64,000 nt of DNA from Dryocola sp051297175 (GCF_051297175.1 NZ_JBINNY010000001.1:4216001-4280000), one strand, 5' to 3'. Positions 9,137 through 17,887 are shown, numbered from the stretch's first letter. Numbers and translations are program-made. Notes: generated by a model not told the origin, from the letters alone.

Positions 9137-10087
9137 ATGACGCAGAGCCAGTGGCCAAATCCCTTTATCGAACAGCGGGCCGACCCGTTCATTTTGCTGC
9201 ACGAAGGAGCGTACTACTTTATTGCCTCGGTTCCCGAGTACGACAGGCTGGAAATCCGCCGAGCGGCGACCATCGAAGAGCTGCCGCAGGCGTCGCCCGT
9301 CGTGGTATGGCGCAAGCCGGAAACCGGCCCGATGAGCAAGCTTATCTGGGCGCCGGAACTGCATCATATTCAGGGGAAATGGTACATCTACTTCGCCGCC
9401 AGCCACACGCAGGCGCTGGACGAGCTGAATATGTTCCAGCACCGCATGTTTGCCCTGGAATGCGCGGACGCTGACCCGCTGACGGGTAAGTGGGTTGAAA
9501 AAGGCCTGGTCAAAACGCCGTTCGATAGCTTCTGCCTGGACGCCACCACGTTCCACCATCAGGGCAAGCAGTGGTATCTGTGGGCACAAAAAGACCCGGC
9601 GATTCCCGGCAACTCAAATATCTATCTTGCGGAAATGGCAACGCCCTGGTCCATTAAGGGCGAACCTGTGATGCTAAGCAAACCGGAGCTGGAATGGGAA
9701 TGCCGGGGATTCAAGGTTAACGAAGGCCCGGCGGTCATCACCCACGGCGAAAGGCTGTTTGTCAGCTATTCGGCAAGCGCCACGGATGAAAATTACTGCC
9801 TGGGGCTGCTGTGGATTGACCTGGCAGCCGATCCCACAAAAGTAGAGAACTGGCATAAATCCCCCCGGCCGGTCTTTACCACCAGCTATGAAAATAGGCA
9901 GTACGGCCCCGGCCATAACAGCTTTACCAAAACGAAGGAGGGGGAAGACGTGCTGGTCTATCACGCGAGGAATTACACGGAAATTGAAGGCGACCCGCTT
10001 TACGATCCGAACCGCCACACGCGCCTGAAAACAATATGCTGGGATGAAAACGGCATGCCGGTCTTTGGCGTGCCGCCTGCCGAGTAG
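9137..10087 (+). CDS. Glycoside hydrolase family 43 (xylosidase/arabinofuranosidase type)
   Basis: Five-bladed beta-propeller glycosidase of 316 residues. GH43 residues are visible: the general base Asp16 in RADPFI, Asp135 in LDATTF, the general acid Glu196 in NEGPAVI, and His260 in YGPGHNSF. No signal peptide is seen, so it should act in the cytoplasm on sugars brought in by the transporter encoded just upstream. The start at 9137 follows AAGGA by seven bases. Xylosidase or arabinofuranosidase activity cannot be told apart by eye. It is convergent with ampE across a short hairpin-rich spacer. Confidence 0.88.
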   Translation: MTQSQWPNPFIEQRADPFILLHEGAYYFIASVPEYDRLEIRRAATIEELPQASPVVVWRKPETGPMSKLIWAPELHHIQGKWYIYFAASHTQALDELNMFQHRMFALECADADPLTGKWVEKGLVKTPFDSFCLDATTFHHQGKQWYLWAQKDPAIPGNSNIYLAEMATPWSIKGEPVMLSKPELEWECRGFKVNEGPAVITHGERLFVSYSASATDENYCLGLLWIDLAADPTKVENWHKSPRPVFTTSYENRQYGPGHNSFTKTKEGEDVLVYHARNYTEIEGDPLYDPNRHTRLKTICWDENGMPVFGVPPAE

Positions 10088-10091
10088 GTTT

Positions 10092-10152
10092 ACTGCGGCG
10101 GGTGGCGCTATCGTTAACCCGCCCAACGAAATTATGGGCGGATAAACGCAGT
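10092..10152. repeat. REP-like hairpin cluster between convergent genes
   Basis: GGCGGGT (10097-10103) faces ACCCGCC (10117-10123), CCGCCC (10120-10125) faces GGGCGG (10136-10141), and ACTGCG (10092-10097) faces CGCAGT (10147-10152). The unit with a GGCGCT core resembles enterobacterial REP palindromes. Lying between the ends of the GH43 gene and ampE, it could stabilise or terminate both transcripts. Confidence 0.5.
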
Positions 10153-10169
10153 GCCATCCACCAAAAGCG

Positions 10170-11024
10170 TTAAACCAGCGTGCCGTAAATCGTCAGCAGC
10201 GCCACCACGACCACAATCACCAGTGACGTTTTCTTCGCCATAGATACGGCTGCCTTTGGTGTTTTAACCTTGTCGAGATGCGGCTCGCGCGCCAGAGAGT
10301 ACTGGGCCAGTTGGGTCAGCACCTGATACTGCGAGGTATGACGATCGGCAAGGGAAGCAAACCATGCCGGCAGCGCCCGCTCGCCGTGCCCGAGCAGCGC
10401 GTAAGCCACCCCAGCAAGACGCACCGGAACCCAGTCCAGAACGTGCAAAATCGCATCAATGCCGGAAAGCAGACGCTGGTGCGGCGAATGGTGACGGGCA
10501 AGCCAGGTTTGCCACGCGCGCAGGAAAGCGTAGCCCGCAAGGGTGACCGGCCCCCAAATGCCGCCAACGATGAACCAGAACAGCGGCGCAAGGTAATAAC
10601 GGAAGTTAATCCACAGCAGCGCGTTTTGCAGCTCTTTGAGATATTCGCGCTCGTCGCAGTCGGGCGGCACGCCGTGGATCAGCGTCAGCTCATTGGCCAT
10701 CGCATCGCGCGCGTGCAGATCGTCGTGGCTGGCCGCCTGTAAATAGGCGTGATAGTGCAAGCGCACCTGCCCCGCCCCGATACACAGCACGCCCAGCGCA
10801 ATCCAGAACACCAGCAGCGGAACGTTGAAGAACAGCCCCTGCAAACCGCGTACGCAAAGGAAAACGACGAGCATACACAGCGCCGTCATCAGCAGCGTGC
10901 GCAACATCGAAAAATGCTTAACCCGCTGGAAAACGACTTCCAGCCGGTGGTCCAGCTGCCAGTGCTCGCCCATTTTGAACAGGCGTTCCCAGATCATGAC
11001 CAATAACAGCGTAAAAAGCGTCAT
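10170..11024 (-). CDS. ampE: Inner-membrane protein AmpE
   Basis: Integral membrane protein of 284 residues, the same length as E. coli AmpE. It is linked to the AmpD/AmpG muropeptide recycling system and beta-lactamase control; its biochemical role is poorly known. About four hydrophobic segments are visible, including a C-terminal one (TSLVIVVVVALLTIYGTLV), and the family stretch HGVPPDCDEREYLKELQNAL is present. Its start overlaps the ampD stop by four bases (ATGA), so the two are translationally coupled. Confidence 0.95.
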   Translation of the reverse strand: MTLFTLLLVMIWERLFKMGEHWQLDHRLEVVFQRVKHFSMLRTLLMTALCMLVVFLCVRGLQGLFFNVPLLVFWIALGVLCIGAGQVRLHYHAYLQAASHDDLHARDAMANELTLIHGVPPDCDEREYLKELQNALLWINFRYYLAPLFWFIVGGIWGPVTLAGYAFLRAWQTWLARHHSPHQRLLSGIDAILHVLDWVPVRLAGVAYALLGHGERALPAWFASLADRHTSQYQVLTQLAQYSLAREPHLDKVKTPKAAVSMAKKTSLVIVVVVALLTIYGTLV

Positions 11025-11584
11025 GTCATCTCCTTATTCGACGTGGCTTCTACCGACTGACGAAAACGGTGCCAGTCAAATGCGGGGCCGGGGTCAGTTT
11101 TACGCCCGGGTGCGATATCGCTATGGCCTGTCATATTGTCGGCAATGGAAGGATATTGCTGAATTAACAGGCGGGTAAGTGCTGCGAGCTGGTGATACTG
11201 CTCGTCAGTGTAAGACTGCGTGTCCGTCCCTTCCAGCTCGATACCGATGGAAAAATCGTTGCAGCGCTCGCGGCCCTGATAGAGCGAAATGCCCGCGTGC
11301 CAAGCGCGTTTATTAAACGGAACGTACTGCACAATTTCACCGTCACGGCGAATCAAACAGTGCGCGGAAACGCGCAGATGGGAAATATCGGCAAAATAGG
11401 GGTGCGCGTCAGGATCGAGAGTGCCGGTAAACAATGCGTCAATCCACGGACCGCCAAACTCGCCCGGCGGCAAACTGATGTTATGCACCACCAGCAGTGA
11501 GGGGTTTTCATCCTCCGGTCGGCAATCGAAATGTGGGGAAGGGACATGCTTCACGCCCACCAGCCAGCCGTCTAAAAGCCGCAT
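11021..11584 (-). CDS. ampD: 1,6-anhydro-N-acetylmuramyl-L-alanine amidase AmpD
   Basis: Cytoplasmic zinc amidase that cuts the peptide from anhydro-muropeptides during wall recycling; its loss derepresses AmpC where an ampR-ampC pair exists. Of 187 residues, zinc ligands His34 (VVHN), His154 (TGHSDIAPGRK) and Asp164 (KTDPGPAFDW) are in place, as is Glu116 (IELEG). It is about four residues longer at the C-terminus than the K-12 protein. First gene of ampD-ampE, divergent from nadC as in E. coli. Confidence 0.96.
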   Translation of the reverse strand: MRLLDGWLVGVKHVPSPHFDCRPEDENPSLLVVHNISLPPGEFGGPWIDALFTGTLDPDAHPYFADISHLRVSAHCLIRRDGEIVQYVPFNKRAWHAGISLYQGRERCNDFSIGIELEGTDTQSYTDEQYHQLAALTRLLIQQYPSIADNMTGHSDIAPGRKTDPGPAFDWHRFRQSVEATSNKEMT

Positions 11585-11668
11585 GCGTGGTTCTCCTCTC
11601 TAGTGGTACTCGGCGTCGCATCAGAGTAGCATGTTTCGACCTTAACTTTGCCATTTCGGAGTTTTATC

Positions 11669-12559
11669 ATGCCGCCCCGCCGTTATAACCCAGACCGCCG
11701 ACGTGACGAGCTTCTCGAACGTATCAATCTTGATATTCCTCAGGCCGTAGCCACCGCCCTGCGCGAAGATCTTGGCGGTGACGTCGATCCTAACAAAGAT
11801 ATTACCGCGCAACTGTTGCCAGAAAATCACACCTCCCATGCGGTGGTGATCACCCGTGAAGACGGCGTGTTTTGCGGTAAACGATGGGTTGAAGAAGTCT
11901 TTATCCAGCTGGGCGGGGATGTCCTGGTGAAATGGCACGTGGAAGATGGCCAGGCGGTAACGGCCAACCAGCCGCTGTTCGAACTCGATGGCCCATCGCG
12001 CGTTCTGCTCACCGGCGAGCGCACCGCGCTGAACTTCGTGCAAACACTTTCCGGCGTGGCGAGCGAAGTACGCACCTACGTCGACTTGCTGAACGGCACC
12101 AACACGCAGTTGCTCGATACCCGTAAAACCCTGCCCGGCCTGCGTACCGCCCTGAAATACGCCGTACTTTGCGGCGGTGGCAGCAATCACCGACTGGGTC
12201 TGTCCGACGCGTTTCTGATTAAAGAAAACCACATTATCTCCTCCGGTTCGATTCGCCAGGCGGTTGAAAAAGCGTTCTGGCTGCATCCGGACGTGCCGGT
12301 AGAAGTGGAAGTCGAGTCCCTTGATGAGCTGGAGCAGGCGCTGAAAGCCGGTGCTGACATCATCATGCTCGATAACTTCGACGTGGAGAAAATGCGCCAG
12401 GCCGTCGCGCTGACGGCGGGCAAAGCGCGGCTGGAAGTTTCCGGAAACGTGACGAAAGAAACGATCCGTGAATTTGCCGAAACCGGCGTTGATTTCATCT
12501 CCGTAGGGGCATTGACCAAGCACGTTCACGCCCTCGATCTCTCCATGCGTTTCCGCTAG
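11669..12559 (+). CDS. nadC: Quinolinate phosphoribosyltransferase (decarboxylating)
   Basis: Converts quinolinate and PRPP to nicotinate mononucleotide in de novo NAD synthesis. The 296-residue protein has the family motifs TGERTALNFVQTLSG, DTRKTLPGLR and VEVEVESLDE. The ATG at 11669 gives MPPRRYNPD as in E. coli and has CGGAG seven bases upstream; the seven extra codons upstream are unsupported. Divergent from ampD; ends at a clear hairpin. Confidence 0.96.
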   Translation: MPPRRYNPDRRRDELLERINLDIPQAVATALREDLGGDVDPNKDITAQLLPENHTSHAVVITREDGVFCGKRWVEEVFIQLGGDVLVKWHVEDGQAVTANQPLFELDGPSRVLLTGERTALNFVQTLSGVASEVRTYVDLLNGTNTQLLDTRKTLPGLRTALKYAVLCGGGSNHRLGLSDAFLIKENHIISSGSIRQAVEKAFWLHPDVPVEVEVESLDELEQALKAGADIIMLDNFDVEKMRQAVALTAGKARLEVSGNVTKETIREFAETGVDFISVGALTKHVHALDLSMRFR

Positions 12560-12570
12560 CCACTTCTTAA

Positions 12571-12594
12571 AAGATGGGTCCTTCGGCCCATCTT
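12571..12594 (+). terminator. terminator after nadC
   Basis: AAGATGGG (12571-12578) pairs with CCCATCTT (12587-12594) around an 8-base loop, followed by a pyrimidine-rich CTCTTCATTTT. It starts 11 bases after the nadC stop. Confidence 0.8.
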
Positions 12595-12603
12595 CTCTTC
12601 ATT

Positions 12604-12621
12604 TTGCGAAATACCCCGCAT
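12604..12621 (+). promoter_or_regulatory. candidate CRP-S (Sxy-dependent) site upstream of ppdD
   Basis: TTGCGA-N6-CCGCAT matches the competence-type CRP site, whose half-sites are TTGCGA and TCGCAA rather than the usual TGTGA/TCACA. It lies about 126 bases before the ppdD start. In E. coli ppdD belongs to the CRP-Sxy regulon, which supports the reading. The promoter boxes themselves are unclear. Confidence 0.45.
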
Positions 12622-12746
12622 CTCTACCGTTTACTTTTGCAACTTCATAAAAAACTCTGGAAAGCACCTTCCTGAAATCTTTTTTGCTTCTCGTAAGCCT
12701 TGAATCAAGCTGAGAAAGTGTCGCCTCTTTAAACAAGGAGCGACCC

Positions 12747-13208
12747 ATGAAAAAGCAAAAAGGATTTACCCTGATCGAGCTGATGGTGGTGATTGGCATC
12801 ATTGCGATTCTGAGCGCCGTCGGCATTCCGGCCTACCAAAACTACCTGCGAAAAGCTGCGCTCACCGACATGCTGCAAACCTTTGTCCCCTACAGAACGG
12901 CGGTGGAACTGTGCGCCATCGAACGAGGCGGGATTACGCCTTGTGATGCAGGCAGCAATAGCATTCCGTCTGCCAAAAGGACGCGTTACGTCGGCAGCAT
13001 GAGCGTGGCGAAAGGCGTTGTTACCCTGACAGGCCAGGAAACGCTTAACGGTCTAACGGTTTCGCTCACTCCCGTCTGGAAAGACGCCGAAGGCGTTGAA
13101 GGCTGGACCCGCAGCTGTACGGTGGCAAATGACGGCTCGCTAAAACAATCCTGTGACGAAGTTTTCCGCTTTGACGACCAGACGCCCGGCGCACCGGTTG
13201 GGGGCTGA
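12747..13208 (+). CDS. ppdD: Type IV pilin PpdD
   Basis: Major prepilin of the enterobacterial type IV pilus. The type III signal is intact: a short basic leader MKKQKG, cleavage before Phe7, then FTLIELMVVIGIIAILSAVG with Glu at mature position 5. Cysteines 56 and 66 plus two further C-terminal cysteines could form the usual disulfides. At 153 residues it is a few longer than K-12 PpdD (146), with an extended Gly/Pro-rich tail. AAGGAG precedes the start. First gene of ppdD-hofB-hofC, likely transcribed under competence-type control. Confidence 0.96.
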   Translation: MKKQKGFTLIELMVVIGIIAILSAVGIPAYQNYLRKAALTDMLQTFVPYRTAVELCAIERGGITPCDAGSNSIPSAKRTRYVGSMSVAKGVVTLTGQETLNGLTVSLTPVWKDAEGVEGWTRSCTVANDGSLKQSCDEVFRFDDQTPGAPVGG

Positions 13209-13210
13209 TC

Positions 13211-14596
13211 GTGTCTAATCGCCAGCAGCTCCTTGCCCTCTGCGCGCAGTATCAAGCGGTACTGCTTGGGGAAGATGAAAACCGCTTACGCATCGCCGTG
13301 GCGCCTAACCCTCCGACGCAGCTATTTGAGTCTCTGCGCTTCATCTGCGATAAGCACGTTGATGTCGAGTTTTGGTCCGCGGAACGCCTTGAAAAGGTGA
13401 AGCACCTGCCCCTGTCCTCAGGCAACGAGCAGGTTGCAGAAAACGGTATATCCGTCGTTTCGCTGCTGAACGAAACGCTGCAAAAAGCGATTCAGGTGCG
13501 TGCGTCGGATATCCATTTCGAACCCGCAGAAGATCGCTACCGGATCAGACTGCGCATTGATGGCGTACTGCAATTGCAGCCGCTGCTGCCGGCGAGCATG
13601 GCGGCACCGCTAACGGCGCGTCTCAAAGTGCTGGGGAATCTGGACATTGCCGAACGCCGTTTGCCGCAGGACGGGCAGATGGACGTTAGCACCGGGGAGT
13701 GGAAGGCCTCGTTTCGTATTTCAACGCTCCCCGTTCGACACGGGGAGAAGGTTGTCCTGCGTTTACTCCAGCAAACCGAACAGCCGCTGGAACTGGCGGC
13801 CCTGGGCATGTCCCCGGAGGGCCGCAGCGCTTTCGAGTCTGCGCTTACCCATCCGCAGGGTATGATTTTGGTCACCGGCCCAACCGGTAGCGGTAAAACC
13901 ATCACGCTGTACAGCGCGCTAAACGCGCTGAATCAGGCGGGTGTTAACCTGTGCAGCGTCGAGGACCCGGTGGAAATCCCGCTATCGGGGTTCAACCAAA
14001 CGCAGGTGAATACCAAAGCCGGGCTTACGTTTCAGAACGTCCTTCGCGCGCTGTTACGCCAGGACCCGGATGTCATTATGGTCGGTGAAATCAGGGATAG
14101 CGAAACGGCAGAAATCGCCATTAAAGCGGCGCAAACCGGGCACCTTGTGCTCTCCACGCTGCATACCAACTCGACGATTGAAACCGTCGTACGCCTTGAG
14201 CAAATGGGGATCGCACGCTGGATGCTGGCTTCGGCCGTTCAAATGGTTGTAGCGCAGCGGCTGGTTCGCAAGCTTTGTCCCCACTGCAAAAAACGGCTGG
14301 ATGACGATATCACCCTACCGAGGCAGCTATGGCCTGCTCCGTTACCCAATCTGCAGGCCGTTGGCTGCGAGCGGTGCTACGGCGGGTTTTATGGCCGAAC
14401 CGCGCTGTTCGAAATCCTCACTGTCGACCGCGCCCTGCGCGGGGCCATCGCGAGCGGCGTGCAGGCCGCTGAAATCGAAACGCTTGCCCGTGAACAAGGC
14501 CTGGTCACCCTCTTCGAAAGCGGCTGCCGGGCCGTATCCCAAGGATTGACCACGCTTGAGGAGGTCTATCGCGTGCTGGGTGTTCCCCATGGCTAG
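13211..14596 (+). CDS. hofB: Type IV pilus assembly ATPase (PilB/GspE family)
   Basis: Cytoplasmic hexameric ATPase that drives pilin assembly. The 461-residue protein has Walker A GPTGSGKT (223-230), the Asp and Walker B regions around RQDPDVIMVGEIRD (283-296), a His box (TGHLVLSTLHTN) and the zinc tetracysteine Cys356, Cys359, Cys386 and Cys389. It starts with GTG two bases after the ppdD stop, in good register with E. coli HofB (461 residues). The end overlaps hofC by eight bases. Confidence 0.95.
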   Translation: MSNRQQLLALCAQYQAVLLGEDENRLRIAVAPNPPTQLFESLRFICDKHVDVEFWSAERLEKVKHLPLSSGNEQVAENGISVVSLLNETLQKAIQVRASDIHFEPAEDRYRIRLRIDGVLQLQPLLPASMAAPLTARLKVLGNLDIAERRLPQDGQMDVSTGEWKASFRISTLPVRHGEKVVLRLLQQTEQPLELAALGMSPEGRSAFESALTHPQGMILVTGPTGSGKTITLYSALNALNQAGVNLCSVEDPVEIPLSGFNQTQVNTKAGLTFQNVLRALLRQDPDVIMVGEIRDSETAEIAIKAAQTGHLVLSTLHTNSTIETVVRLEQMGIARWMLASAVQMVVAQRLVRKLCPHCKKRLDDDITLPRQLWPAPLPNLQAVGCERCYGGFYGRTALFEILTVDRALRGAIASGVQAAEIETLAREQGLVTLFESGCRAVSQGLTTLEEVYRVLGVPHG

Positions 14597-15794
14597 CGTG
14601 ACGTTCTGGCACTGGAAAGCCATCGACGGCCAGGGGCAGATTAGCCAAGGCACCATGCTTGCCGACAATCTGTCGGCGGTGGGCGCACGGCTTTTTGAAC
14701 AGCAGCTGCAGCTGCTGAGCGCGAAAAAGAACGCCAGCACCCGGCGGGGGTGCTGGCACATCCAACAAAAAATTCAGATATTCCGCCAGCTGGCAACGCT
14801 GCTTCAGGCGGGGATCTCTCTCGCAGACGGGCTGGCGCTGATGGCAAACCAGCATCCCTATCGGGAATGGCGGGCGTTGCTGGAGCATATTCAGCAGCAG
14901 GTTTCGCAGGGGATCCCTTTTTCTGCCGCGCTGCGCCAGTGGCCACGTATTTTCCCGCCGCTTTTTGTCGCGCTGGTTCATATGGGCGAGCTGACGGGCA
15001 AGCTGGATGAATGCTGTCGGCGGCTGGCGGACCAGCAGGAGCAGCTGTATCGCCTGCATAAAAAGGTGGTAAAGGCGCTACGTTATCCGCTGTTTATTCT
15101 GGTTGTTGCAATAGCTGTGACCGCCGGAATGATGGGCTTTGTTCTGCCCGAATTTGCAGCGATATACAGCTCGTTCAATGCCCCCCTACCGGCCATCACG
15201 CTTGCGGTGATGGCGATTTCCGGCTGGGTAACATCCCAAGGGGGATGGTGGCTGCTTGCAGTAATAGTGTTAGCGGGATGTTGGCTAACCCTGCGCCAGC
15301 GTAACCCGCACTGGAAAGAGTACGAGCAAAAGCTGCTACTCAAGCTACCGCTGGTGGCAAACTTATGGCGCGGGCAAATCCTCAGCCAGATTTACACCAC
15401 GCTTTCGCTTTCACAGCAGGCGGGCATTCCGCTGCTGCAAGGGCTGGCGGCGGTCGAGCAGACGTTAACGCACCTGCTGTGGAAAAAGATCATTTCACGG
15501 ATGGCCACTCAGGTTGCGGAAGGTATACCGCTCTGGCAAACGCTGGATGAGGCTGATCGGTTTACGCCTCTGTGTTCACAGCTGATCCGAATTGGGGAGG
15601 AATCTGGAGCACTGGATCTGATGCTGGAAAAGCTTGCAATCTGGCATCATGACCATACGCAGGAGCTGGCGGACAGCCTGGCCGCAGCGCTAGAGCCGCT
15701 GATGATGGTGGTCATTGGCATGATAATCGGCACGCTGGTGATTGCGATGTATTTACCGATTTTCCAGCTTGGGGATGCGATGAGCGGGGGATAA
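14589..15794 (+). CDS. hofC: Type IV pilus inner-membrane platform protein (PilC/GspF family)
   Basis: Polytopic platform protein that couples the HofB ATPase to pilin extraction. The 401-residue product has the two GspF repeats (FRQLATLLQAGISLADGLAL and a second copy near QIYTTLSLSQQAGIPLLQGL) and three membrane stretches near 164-190, 210-235 and 370-395. The ATG at 14589 overlaps the hofB end and gives MASVTFWHWKAIDG, which aligns with K-12 HofC; an earlier in-frame ATG lies inside hofB. The operon ends here. Confidence 0.94.
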   Translation: MASVTFWHWKAIDGQGQISQGTMLADNLSAVGARLFEQQLQLLSAKKNASTRRGCWHIQQKIQIFRQLATLLQAGISLADGLALMANQHPYREWRALLEHIQQQVSQGIPFSAALRQWPRIFPPLFVALVHMGELTGKLDECCRRLADQQEQLYRLHKKVVKALRYPLFILVVAIAVTAGMMGFVLPEFAAIYSSFNAPLPAITLAVMAISGWVTSQGGWWLLAVIVLAGCWLTLRQRNPHWKEYEQKLLLKLPLVANLWRGQILSQIYTTLSLSQQAGIPLLQGLAAVEQTLTHLLWKKIISRMATQVAEGIPLWQTLDEADRFTPLCSQLIRIGEESGALDLMLEKLAIWHHDHTQELADSLAAALEPLMMVVIGMIIGTLVIAMYLPIFQLGDAMSGG

Positions 15795-15795
15795 C

Positions 15796-15815
15796 GGCGC
15801 AGCGGACGCTGCGCC
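15796..15815. terminator. hairpin between convergent hofC and guaC
   Basis: GGCGCAGC (15796-15803) pairs with GCTGCGCC (15808-15815) around GGAC. It sits between the hofC stop and the guaC stop. Neither side has a strong T run, so it may be a bidirectional but weak terminator or an mRNA 3' stabiliser. Confidence 0.55.
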
Positions 15816-15824
15816 ATTGATAGC

Positions 15825-16868
15825 TTACAGGCTATTGAAAACGCGGTTTTCCTGCTCCGCTACGCGGATAAAGGTGGTGCGTTTGGTCAGTTCTTTCAAA
15901 CGGGAAGCGCCCACGTAGGTGCAGGCAGAACGCAGGCCGCCAAGGACGTCGCGCGCGGTGTTCTCAACCGGGCCACGCAGCGGGAGCTTAACGGTTTTAC
16001 CTTCTGCTGCCCGATACTGCGCAACGCCGCCGACGTGGCGAGTCATTGCGGATTCAGAGCTCATGCCGTAGAACAGCATGAACTTCTCGCCGTTCTCTTC
16101 AACGACGGTGCCGCCGCTTTCTTCGTGCCCTGCCAGCATACCGCCCAGCATCACAAAGTCTGCGCCACCGCCAAACGCTTTAGCCACGTCGCCCGGCACG
16201 GTGCAGCCGCCGTCGCTAACGATTTGACCGCCCAGCCCGTGGGCTGCATCGGCGCATTCAATCACTGCGGACAGCTGGGGATAGCCAACGCCGGTTTTAA
16301 CGCGAGTGGTGCATACGGAGCCAGGGCCGATGCCCACTTTAACGATATCGGCACCGGAGAGAATCAGCTCTTCACACATCTCGCCGGTCACAACGTTACC
16401 AGCACAGATGGTTTTGCCCGGCCAGGCTTCACGGGCTTTGCTGACAAACTGGGTGAAATGTTCGGAATAGCCGTTCGCGACATCGATACAGATAAAGTTC
16501 AGGCCAGGGTGCAAAGCCAGTATCTGCTTGGTTTTGGTGAAGTCGGCTTCAGACGTACCGGTAGACACCATGATATGGCGCAGCACGCTTTCTGGAGCAG
16601 ATTTCACGAAGTCGCTCCACTGCTCTACCGTGTAGTGTTTGTGAACCGCGGTGAGGATGTCAAAGGAGGCCAGCGCTTGCGCCATGGCGAAGGTACCGAC
16701 GGTATCCATGTTCGCCGCAATAATCGGCACACCAGACCACGCAATACCAGAATGTTTGAATGTGAATTCGCGCTCTAGCTGTACGTCAGAGCGGCTCTTT
16801 AAAGTGGAACGTTTCGGGCGAATAAGAACGTCTTTAAAACCTAACTTCAAATCTTCTTCAATACGCAT
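15825..16868 (-). CDS. guaC: GMP reductase
   Basis: NADPH-dependent conversion of GMP to IMP, part of purine salvage. The 347-residue protein (same as E. coli) starts MRIEEDLKLGFKDVLIRPKR. The IMPDH/GMPR signature holds catalytic Cys186 in GIGPGSVCTTRV, with the phosphate-binding GGGADFVMLGGMLAG loop later. The frame stays open 28 codons upstream, into the ERIC repeat; that extension is rejected. It is convergent with hofC and divergent from coaE. Confidence 0.96.
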   Translation of the reverse strand: MRIEEDLKLGFKDVLIRPKRSTLKSRSDVQLEREFTFKHSGIAWSGVPIIAANMDTVGTFAMAQALASFDILTAVHKHYTVEQWSDFVKSAPESVLRHIMVSTGTSEADFTKTKQILALHPGLNFICIDVANGYSEHFTQFVSKAREAWPGKTICAGNVVTGEMCEELILSGADIVKVGIGPGSVCTTRVKTGVGYPQLSAVIECADAAHGLGGQIVSDGGCTVPGDVAKAFGGGADFVMLGGMLAGHEESGGTVVEENGEKFMLFYGMSSESAMTRHVGGVAQYRAAEGKTVKLPLRGPVENTARDVLGGLRSACTYVGASRLKELTKRTTFIRVAEQENRVFNSL

Positions 16869-16921
16869 GTTGCGGATTCCTGGTAATGGCGATGGACGCG
16901 GGAACGTTATCGGCGACGGCT

Positions 16922-17045
16922 CTAAATAATTCAAGTTGCAGAAAGGCGGCAAACTCTTGAATACCCCCAGGAGCTTACTTAAGTAAGTGACTAGGGTGAG
17001 AGAATGCAGCTAACGCGCCTGCAGCTTGAAGTATGACGAGCGTAC
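16922..17045. repeat. ERIC element
   Basis: About 124 bases with the enterobacterial repetitive intergenic consensus: the core CCCCAGGAGCTTACTTAAGT followed by AAGTGACTAGGGTGAG, the outer arms TTCAAGTTGCAGAAAGG and CTGCAGCTTGAAGTATGACG, and a central TTACTTAAGTAA palindrome. It fills the left part of the 398-base guaC-coaE spacer. The remainder (about 17046-17266) should hold the coaE promoter; no confident boxes were picked. Confidence 0.9.
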
Positions 17046-17266
17046 AGCTGCCAACTCCAGTGACGCTATCATACGCACTAATAATGGCTCCGCAAGACTG
17101 CGAAAACAGTCTTTTTTAAGCTACAATCGTTAAAATTTACCTGAGAAACAGGCCAGAATAAGCGGGAAGAAAAAGGCTTTCATTTTTTGTCGCTTTTTCT
17201 CTTGATTATCTCAGGCAAGAAAATGCTATATCTGTCTGATTAAAATAAGTTTAAGGTCCAGCTCTT

Positions 17267-17887
17267 ATGGTTTATACGGTGGCGTTAACGGGTGGGATTG
17301 GCAGCGGAAAAAGCACTGTCGCCAACACTTTTGCCCGATTAGGGATCGCCGTAATCGATGCCGATGTGATAGCGCGGCAGGTTGTTGAACCCGGTCAGCC
17401 TGCACTGAATGCTATTTCGGAACATTTTGGAAAAGAGATCCTGCTGCCAGATGGCTCACTGAATCGCCGGATCCTGCGTGAAAAGATCTTTTCTTCCCCC
17501 GCTGAAAAGCAGTGGCTGAATGAGCTGTTGCACCCGCTAATTCACCAACTCACCCAAACCGAAATCAACCATGCCCGCTCGCCCTATGTACTCTGGGTGG
17601 TGCCTTTACTGGTGGAAAATCATCTACAGCATAAAGCCGATCGCGTGCTGGTTGTCGATGTCTCCCCAGAGGTACAGATCGCACGGACTATCAGCCGTGA
17701 TAACGTCAGTCGCCAGCATGCAGAGCAGATCCTTGCCGCCCAGGCGACGCGAGACGAGCGGCTGGCGGTGGCTGATGATGTGATTAATAATGACGGCTCG
17801 CCTGATCGGGTAGCTGTTCATGTTGACCGTCTGCATCGCCAGTATCTGAAACTGGCTCATCAGGCCGCACAACAGGATAAAGAATAA
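17267..17887 (+). CDS. coaE: Dephospho-CoA kinase
   Basis: Last step of coenzyme A synthesis: phosphorylates dephospho-CoA at the 3' hydroxyl. The 206 residues equal E. coli CoaE, with the P-loop GGIGSGKST at 9-17 and the DADVIARQVVEPG substrate region after it. It overlaps zapD by one base (TAATG), so the two are coupled, and yacG follows. This coaE-zapD-yacG order is conserved. Confidence 0.97.
   Translation: MVYTVALTGGIGSGKSTVANTFARLGIAVIDADVIARQVVEPGQPALNAISEHFGKEILLPDGSLNRRILREKIFSSPAEKQWLNELLHPLIHQLTQTEINHARSPYVLWVVPLLVENHLQHKADRVLVVDVSPEVQIARTISRDNVSRQHAEQILAAQATRDERLAVADDVINNDGSPDRVAVHVDRLHRQYLKLAHQAAQQDKE

Noticed and set aside
11642..12529. 295-codon minus-strand frame opposite nadC
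   Set aside because: Reverse shadow of nadC with no start signals.
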